From Linanthus parryae (Eukaryota > Streptophyta > Magnoliopsida > Ericales > Polemoniaceae), in NCBI GenBank assembly GCA_023055425.1, contig JALGPY010000079.1:1-64000 (forward strand): DNA of 64,000 bases, written 5' to 3'. Below are positions 57,100-64,000 of this stretch, in pieces (the first letter of the stretch is position 1; each line of letters starts with the position of its first letter). The position numbers and the translations under genes were made by a program. The notes under the pieces are model-generated. The model saw only the letters and a program-made list of their open reading frames with translations. It did no database searches and was not told the origin of the DNA.

Positions 57100-60000
57100 T
57101 TTTTAGCTACTTTTTCTAATATCTAATTGTTACAAAAACGAGTGAATCTTTACCTAATATTGTAGACTGACAATCAAACTATAGAATCATGAAAAAAGTT
57201 ACAACTAAAAACCTTCTTTGGCCTGCCAAAAACCTCCTCAAAATACCCATAAAATGTCACAAAACCATAATTTATCATTAAAAATCATACCCTTATCATC
57301 ACCCAAACTCAATAAACACCAAATCCCCTAATCCCATATCCTCAATTAAACCCTATATAGAAATCTAAAACACTGAATTGGACCCCCAACCCTCAAACCC
57401 TTCACCCTTTTGAAAAATCAAATCACTCAAAACAAGTTTCGAAGCGTTTTTAGCACCTTTTTGTAATATCTAAATGTTACAAAAACGAGTGAATCTTTAC
57501 CTAATATTGTAGACTTTCAATCAAACTATAGGATCACGAAAAAAGTTACAACTAAAAACCTTCTTTGGCCTGCAAAAAACCTCCTCAAAATACCCATAAA
57601 ATGTCCCAAAACCATGATTTATCATTAAAAATCATACCCTAATAGTCACCCCAAACTCAAAAAACACCAAATCCTCTAATCCCATATCCTCAATTAAACC
57701 CTATATAGAAATCTAAAACACTGAATTGGACCCCCAACCCTCAAACCCTTCACCCATTTGAGAATTCAAATCACTCAAAACAAGATTTCGAAGCATTTTG
57801 AGAACCTTTTTTTAATATCTAAATGTTACAAAAACGTGTGAATCTTTACCTAATACTGTAGACTGACAATCGAAGTATAGTATCACGAAAAAAGTTACAA
57901 CTAAAAACCTTCTTTGGCCTGCCAAAAACCTCCTCAATATACCCATAAAATGTCCCCAAACCATAATTTATCATTAAAAATCATACCCTGATCATCACCC
58001 CAAACTCAAAAAACGCCAAGTACTCTAATCCCATATCCTCAATTAAACCCTAAATAGAAATCTAAAACACTGAATTGGACCCCCAACCCTCAAACCCTTC
58101 ACCCTTTTGAGAAATCAAATCACTCAAAACAAGATTTCGAAGCATTTTTAGCACCTTTTTCTAATATCTAATTGTTACAAAAACGAGTGAATCTTTACCT
58201 AATATTGTAGACTGACAATCAAACTATAGAATCATGAAAAAAGTTACAACTAAAAACCTTCTTTGGCCTGCCAAAAACCTCCTCAAAATACCCATAAAAT
58301 GTCACAAAACCATAATTTATCATTAAAAATCATACCCTTATCATCACCCAAACTCAATAAACACCAAATCCCCTAATCCCATATCCTCAATTAAACCCTA
58401 AATAGAAATCTAAAACACTGAATTGGACCCCCAACCCTCAAACCCTTCACCCTTTTGAAAAATCAAATCACTCAAAACAAGTTTCGAAGCGTTTTTAGCA
58501 CCTTTTTGTAATATCTAAATGTTACAAAAACGAGTGAATCTTTACCTAATATTGTAGACTTTCAATCAAACTATAGGATCACGAAAAAAGTTACAACTAA
58601 AAACCTTCTTTGGCCTGCAAAAAACCTCCTCAAAATACCCATAAAATGTCCCAAAACCATGATTTATCATTAAAAATCATACCCTAATAGTCACCCCAAA
58701 CTCAAAAAACACCAAATCCTCTAATCCCATATCCTCAATTAAACCCTATATAGAAATCTAAAACACTGAATTGGACCCCCAACCCTCAAACCCTTCACCC
58801 ATTTGAGAATTCAAATCACTCAAAACAAGATTTCGAAGCATTTTGAGAACCTTTTTTTAATATCTAAATGTTACAAAAACGTGTGAATCTTTACCTAATA
58901 CTGTAGACTGACAATCGAAGTATAGTATCACGAAAAAAGTTACAACTAAAAACCTTCTTTGGCCTGCCAAAAACCTCCTCAATATACCCATAAAATGTCC
59001 CCAAACCATAATTTATCATTAAAAATCATATCCTGATCATCACCCCAAACTCAAAAAACACCAAATACTCTAATCCCATATCCTCAATTAAACCCTAAAT
59101 AGAAATCTAAAACACTGAATTGGACCCCCAACCCTCAAACCCTTCACCCTTTTGAGAAATCAAATCACTCAAAACAAGATTTCGAAGCATTTTTAGCACC
59201 TTTTTCTAATATCTAATTGTTACAAAAACGAGTGAATCTTTACCTAATATTGTAGACTGACAATCAAACTATAGAATCATGAAAAAAGTTACAACTAAAA
59301 ACCTTCTTTGGCCTGCCAAAAACCTCCTCAAAATACCCATAAAATGTCACAAAACCATAATTTATCATTAAAAATCATACCCTTATCATCACCCAAACTC
59401 AATAAACACCAAATCCCCTAATCCCATATCCTCAATTAAACCCTAAATAGAAATCTAAAACACTGAATTGGACCCCCAACCCTCAAACCCTTCACCCTTT
59501 TGAAAAATCAAATCACTCAAAACAAGTTTCGAAGCGTTTTTAGCACCTTTTTGTAATATCTAAATGTTACAAAAACGAGTGAATCTTTACCTAATATTGT
59601 AGACTTTCAATCAAACTATAGGATCACGAAAAAAGTTACAACTAAAAACCTTCTTTGGCCTGCAAAAAACCTCCTCAAAATACCCATAAAATGTCCCAAA
59701 ACCATGATTTATCATTAAAAATCATACCCTAATAGTCACCCCAAACTCAAAAAACACCAAATCCTCTAATCCCATATCCTCAATTAAACCCTATATAGAA
59801 ATCTAAAACACTGAATTGGACCCCAAACCCTCAAACCCTTCACCCATTTGAGAATTCAAATCACTCAAAACAAGATTTCGAAGCATTTTGAGAACCTTTT
59901 TTTAATATCTAAATGTTACAAAAACGTGTGAATCTTTACCTAATACTGTAGACTGACAATCGAAGTATAGTATCACGAAAAAAGTTACAACTAAAAACCT

Positions 60001-63000
60001 TCTTTGGCCTGCCAAAAACCTCCTCAATATACCCATAAAATGTCCCCAAACCATAATTTATCATTAAAAATCATATCCTGATCATCACCCCAAACTCAAA
60101 AAACACCAAATACTCTAATCCCATATCCTCAATTAAACCCTAAATAGAAATCTAAAACACTGAATTGGACCCCCAACCCTCAAACCCTTCACCCTTTTGA
60201 GAAATCAAATCACTCAAAACAAGATTTCGAAGCATTTTTAGCTACTTTTTCTAATATCTAATTGTTACAAAAACGAGTGAATCTTTACCTAATATTGTAG
60301 ACTGACAATCAAACTATAGAATCATGAAAAAAGTTACAACTAAAAACCTTCTTTGGCCTGCCAAAAACCTCCTCAAAATACCCATAAAATGTCACAAAAC
60401 CATAATTTATCATTAAAAATCATACCCTTATCATCACCCAAACTCAATAAACACCAAATCCCCTAATCCCATATCCTCAATTAAACCCTAAATAGAAATC
60501 TAAAACACTGAATTGGACCCCCAACCCTCAAACCCTTCACCCTTTTGAAAAATCAAATCACTCAAAACAAGTTTCGAAGCGTTTTTAGCACCTTTTTGTA
60601 ATATCTAAATGTTACAAAAACGAGTGAATCTTTACCTAATATTGTAGACTTTCAATCAAACTATAGGATCACGAAAAAAGTTACAACTAAAAACCTTCTT
60701 TGGCCTGCAAAAAACCTCCTCAAAATACCCATAAAATGTCCCAAAACCATGATTTATCATTAAAAATCATACCCTAATAGTCACCCCAAACTCAAAAAAC
60801 ACCAAATCCTCTAATCCCATATCCTCAATTAAACCCTATATAGAAATCTAAAACACTGAATTGGACCCCCAACCCTCAAACCCTTCACCCATTTGAGAAT
60901 TCAAATCACTCAAAACAAGATTTCGAAGCATTTTGAGAACCTTTTTTTAATATCTAAATGTTACAAAAACGTGTGAATCTTTACCTAATACTGTAGACTG
61001 ACAATCGAAGTATAGTATCACGAAAAAAGTTACAACTAAAAACCTTCTTTGGCCTGCCAAAAACCTCCTCAATATACCCATAAAATGTCCCCAAACCATA
61101 ATTTATCATTAAAAATCATACCCTGATCATCACCCCAAACTCAAAAAACGCCAAGTACTCTAATCCCATATCCTCAATTAAACCCTAAATAGAAATCTAA
61201 AACACTGAATTGGACCCCCAACCCTCAAACCCTTCACCCTTTTGAGAAATCAAATCACTCAAAACAAGATTTCGAAGCATTTTTAGCACCTTTTTCTAAT
61301 ATCTAATTGTTACAAAAACGAGTGAATCTTTACCTAATATTGTAGACTGACAATCAAACTATAGAATCATGAAAAAAGTTACAACTAAAAACCTTCTTTG
61401 GCCTGCCAAAAACCTCCTCAAAATACCCATAAAATGTCACAAAACCATAATTTATCATTAAAAATCATACCCTTATCATCACCCAAACTCAATAAACACC
61501 AAATCCCCTAATCCCATATCCTCAATTAAACCCTAAATAGAAATCTAAAACACTGAATTGGACCCCCAACCCTCAAACCCTTCACCCTTTTGAAAAATCA
61601 AATCACTCAAAACAAGTTTCGAAGCGTTTTTAGCACCTTTTTGTAATATCTAAATGTTACAAAAACGAGTGAATCTTTACCTAATATTGTAGACTTTCAA
61701 TCAAACTATAGGATCACGAAAAAAGTTACAACTAAAAACCTTCTTTGGCCTGCAAAAAACCTCCTCAAAATACCCATAAAATGTCCCAAAACCATGATTT
61801 ATCATTAAAAATCATACCCTAATAGTCACCCCAAACTCAAAAAACACCAAATCCTCTAATCCCATATCCTCAATTAAACCCTATATAGAAATCTAAAACA
61901 CTGAATTGGACCCCCAACCCTCAAACCCTTCACCCATTTGAGAATTCAAATCACTCAAAACAAGATTTCGAAGCATTTTGAGAACCTTTTTTTAATATCT
62001 AAATGTTACAAAAACGTGTGAATCTTTACCTAATACTGTAGACTGACAATCGAAGTATAGTATCACGAAAAAAGTTACAACTAAAAACCTTCTTTGGCCT
62101 GCCAAAAACCTCCTCAATATACCCATAAAATGTCCCCAAACCATAATTTATCATTAAAAATCATATCCTGATCATCACCCCAAACTCAAAAAACACCAAA
62201 TACTCTAATCCCATATCCTCAATTAAACCCTAAATAGAAATCTAAAACACTGAATTGGACCCCCAACCCTCAAACCCTTCACCCTTTTGAGAAATCAAAT
62301 CACTCAAAACAAGATTTCGAAGCATTTTTAGCACCTTTTTCTAATATCTAATTGTTACAAAAACGAGTGAATCTTTACCTAATATTGTAGACTGACAATC
62401 AAACTATAGAATCATGAAAAAAGTTACAACTAAAAACCTTCTTTGGCCTGCCAAAAACCTCCTCAAAATACCCATAAAATGTCACAAAACCATAATTTAT
62501 CATTAAAAATCATACCCTTATCATCACCCAAACTCAATAAACACCAAATCCCCTAATCCCATATCCTCAATTAAACCCTAAATAGAAATCTAAAACACTG
62601 AATTGGACCCCCAACCCTCAAACCCTTCACCCTTTTGAAAAATCAAATCACTCAAAACAAGTTTCGAAGCGTTTTTAGCACCTTTTTGTAATATCTAAAT
62701 GTTACAAAAACGAGTGAATCTTTACCTAATATTGTAGACTTTCAATCAAACTATAGGATCACGAAAAAAGTTACAACTAAAAACCTTCTTTGGCCTGCAA
62801 AAAACCTCCTCAAAATACCCATAAAATGTCCCAAAACCATGATTTATCATTAAAAATCATACCCTAATAGTCACCCCAAACTCAAAAAACACCAAATCCT
62901 CTAATCCCATATCCTCAATTAAACCCTATATAGAAATCTAAAACACTGAATTGGACCCCCAACCCTCAAACCCTTCACCCATTTGAGAATTCAAATCACT

Positions 63001-63400
63001 CAAAACAAGATTTCGAAGCATTTTGAGAACCTTTTTTTAATATCTAAATGTTACAAAAACGTGTGAATCTTTACCTAATACTGTAGACTGACAATCGAAG
63101 TATAGTATCACGAAAAAAGTTACAACTAAAAACCTTCTTTGGCCTGCCAAAAACCTCCTCAATATACCCATAAAATGTCCCCAAACCATAATTTATCATT
63201 AAAAATCATACCCTGATCATCACCCCAAACTCAAAAAACGCCAAGTACTCTAATCCCATATCCTCAATTAAACCCTAAATAGAAATCTAAAACACTGAAT
63301 TGGACCCCCAACCCTCAAACCCTTCACCCTTTTGAGAAATCAAATCACTCAAAACAAGATTTCGAAGCATTTTTAGCACCTTTTTCTAATATCTAATTGT
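57100..63400. repeat. Highly homogeneous trimer HOR, exact 1,045-bp period x6
   Basis: The private deletion mark AACAAGTTTCGAAGCG lies at 57431, 58476, 59521, 60566, 61611 and 62656: five identical steps of 1,045 bp, made of monomers of 347, 349 and 349 bp. Other shared marks are ATAGAATCATG, ACGTGTGAATC and CAATCGAAGTATAG. Few differences exist between copies (e.g. CGCCAAG versus CACCAAA), so this block is the most recently amplified part. Confidence 0.92.
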
Positions 63401-64000
63401 TACAAAAACGAGTGAATCTTTACCTAATATTGTAGACTGACAATCAAACTATAGGATCACGAAAAAAGTTACAACTAAAAACCTACTTTGGCCTGCAAAA
63501 AACCTCCTCAAAATACCCATAAAATGTCCCAAAACCATGATTTATCATTAAAAATCATACCCTAATAGTCACCCCAAACTCAAAAAATACCAAATCCTCT
63601 AATCCCATATCCTCAATTAAACCCTATATAGAAATCTAAAACACTGAATTGGACCCCCACCCTCAAACCCTTCACCCATTTGAGAATTCAAATCACTCAA
63701 AACAAGATTTCGAAGCATTTTGAGAACCTTTTTCTAATATCTAAATGTTACAAAAACGAGTGAATCTTTACCTAATACTGTAGATTGACAATCAAACTAT
63801 AGTATCACGAAAAAAGTTACAACTAAAAACCTTCTTTGGTCTGCCAAAAACCTCCTCAATATACCCATAAAATGTCCCCAAACCATAATTTATCATTAAA
63901 AATCATACCCTGATCATCACCCCAAACTCAAAAAAACCAAATACTCTAATCTTATATCCTCAATTAAACCCTAAATAGAAATCTAAAACACTGAATTGGA

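Larger units (their letters stand above)
41842..64000. repeat. Subtelomeric satellite array 2 (~348-bp monomers)
   Basis: About 64 more monomers of the same satellite in the same orientation, continuing the C-type monomer cut by the gypsy insertion. Monomers are more alike than in array 1. HORs of 1,045, 697 and 1,742 bp are seen, plus duplicated blocks of ~2.44 and ~3.0 kb. The array runs past the end of the window. No credible ORF, RNA gene or other element is inside. Confidence 0.97.

Noticed and set aside
3383..64000. CRISPR-like array
   Set aside because: The regular repeat is a plant satellite: ~348-bp monomers, no spacer/repeat alternation and no cas genes.
41842..64000. Centromeric satellite
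   Set aside because: The array is continuous with the telomere-side array and begins a few bases from the telomere; subtelomeric placement is clear, though use elsewhere in the genome cannot be judged here.

Overview
The window is the left end of a plant chromosome, almost certainly an angiosperm. The evidence is an Arabidopsis-type telomere (CCCTAAA on the top strand, C-rich strand running inward), a retrotransposon-borne plant mobile domain (PMD) gene, short GT-AG introns, and Ty3/gypsy Tat-clade and Ty1/copia elements. I cannot name the species. No ordinary single-copy host gene, tRNA or rRNA was found.

Layout: (1) 1-3382, telomere, noisy over the first ~300 bases, with blocks of variant repeats. 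(2) 3383-18455, a subtelomeric satellite of ~348-bp monomers; irregular near the telomere, then mostly trimer higher-order repeats (HORs) of ~1,045 bp. (3) 18456-41836, one complete LTR retrotransposon (Ty3/gypsy, Tat-like, minus strand) with 627-bp LTRs and a 5-bp ACCCC target duplication. It carries gag-protease and pol on the minus strand and, between pol and its 3' LTR, an antisense intron-containing PMD gene on the plus strand. (4) 23395-31821, a second complete retrotransposon (Ty1/copia, minus strand, LTRs 1,435/1,434 bp, one 1,321-codon ORF) nested in exon 5 of that PMD gene, with a GCTCG target duplication. (5) 41837-64000, the same satellite in the same orientation, with trimer (1,045 bp) and pentamer (1,742 bp) HORs and a very homogeneous block at 57.1-63.1 kb.

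History read from the sequence: the satellite existed first, and removing the gypsy element restores an exact satellite monomer. The gypsy element inserted into a C-run that is part of a G-quadruplex-type motif in the monomer. The copia element then inserted into the gypsy element. Both LTR pairs are ~99.7-99.8% identical, so both insertions are recent. The gypsy element has coding parts for all replication functions (gag, protease, RT, degenerate RNase H, second RNase H, integrase), interrupted only by one in-frame UGA between gag-pro and pol. The copia ORF is uninterrupted.

The most interesting items are: the antisense six-exon PMD gene, whose exons total a multiple of three when the copia insert is ignored; a ~55-bp minisatellite inside the gypsy element, each unit carrying a CTATC-N6-GATAG dyad with compensatory changes; and a satellite monomer that combines a telobox with a G-quadruplex motif.
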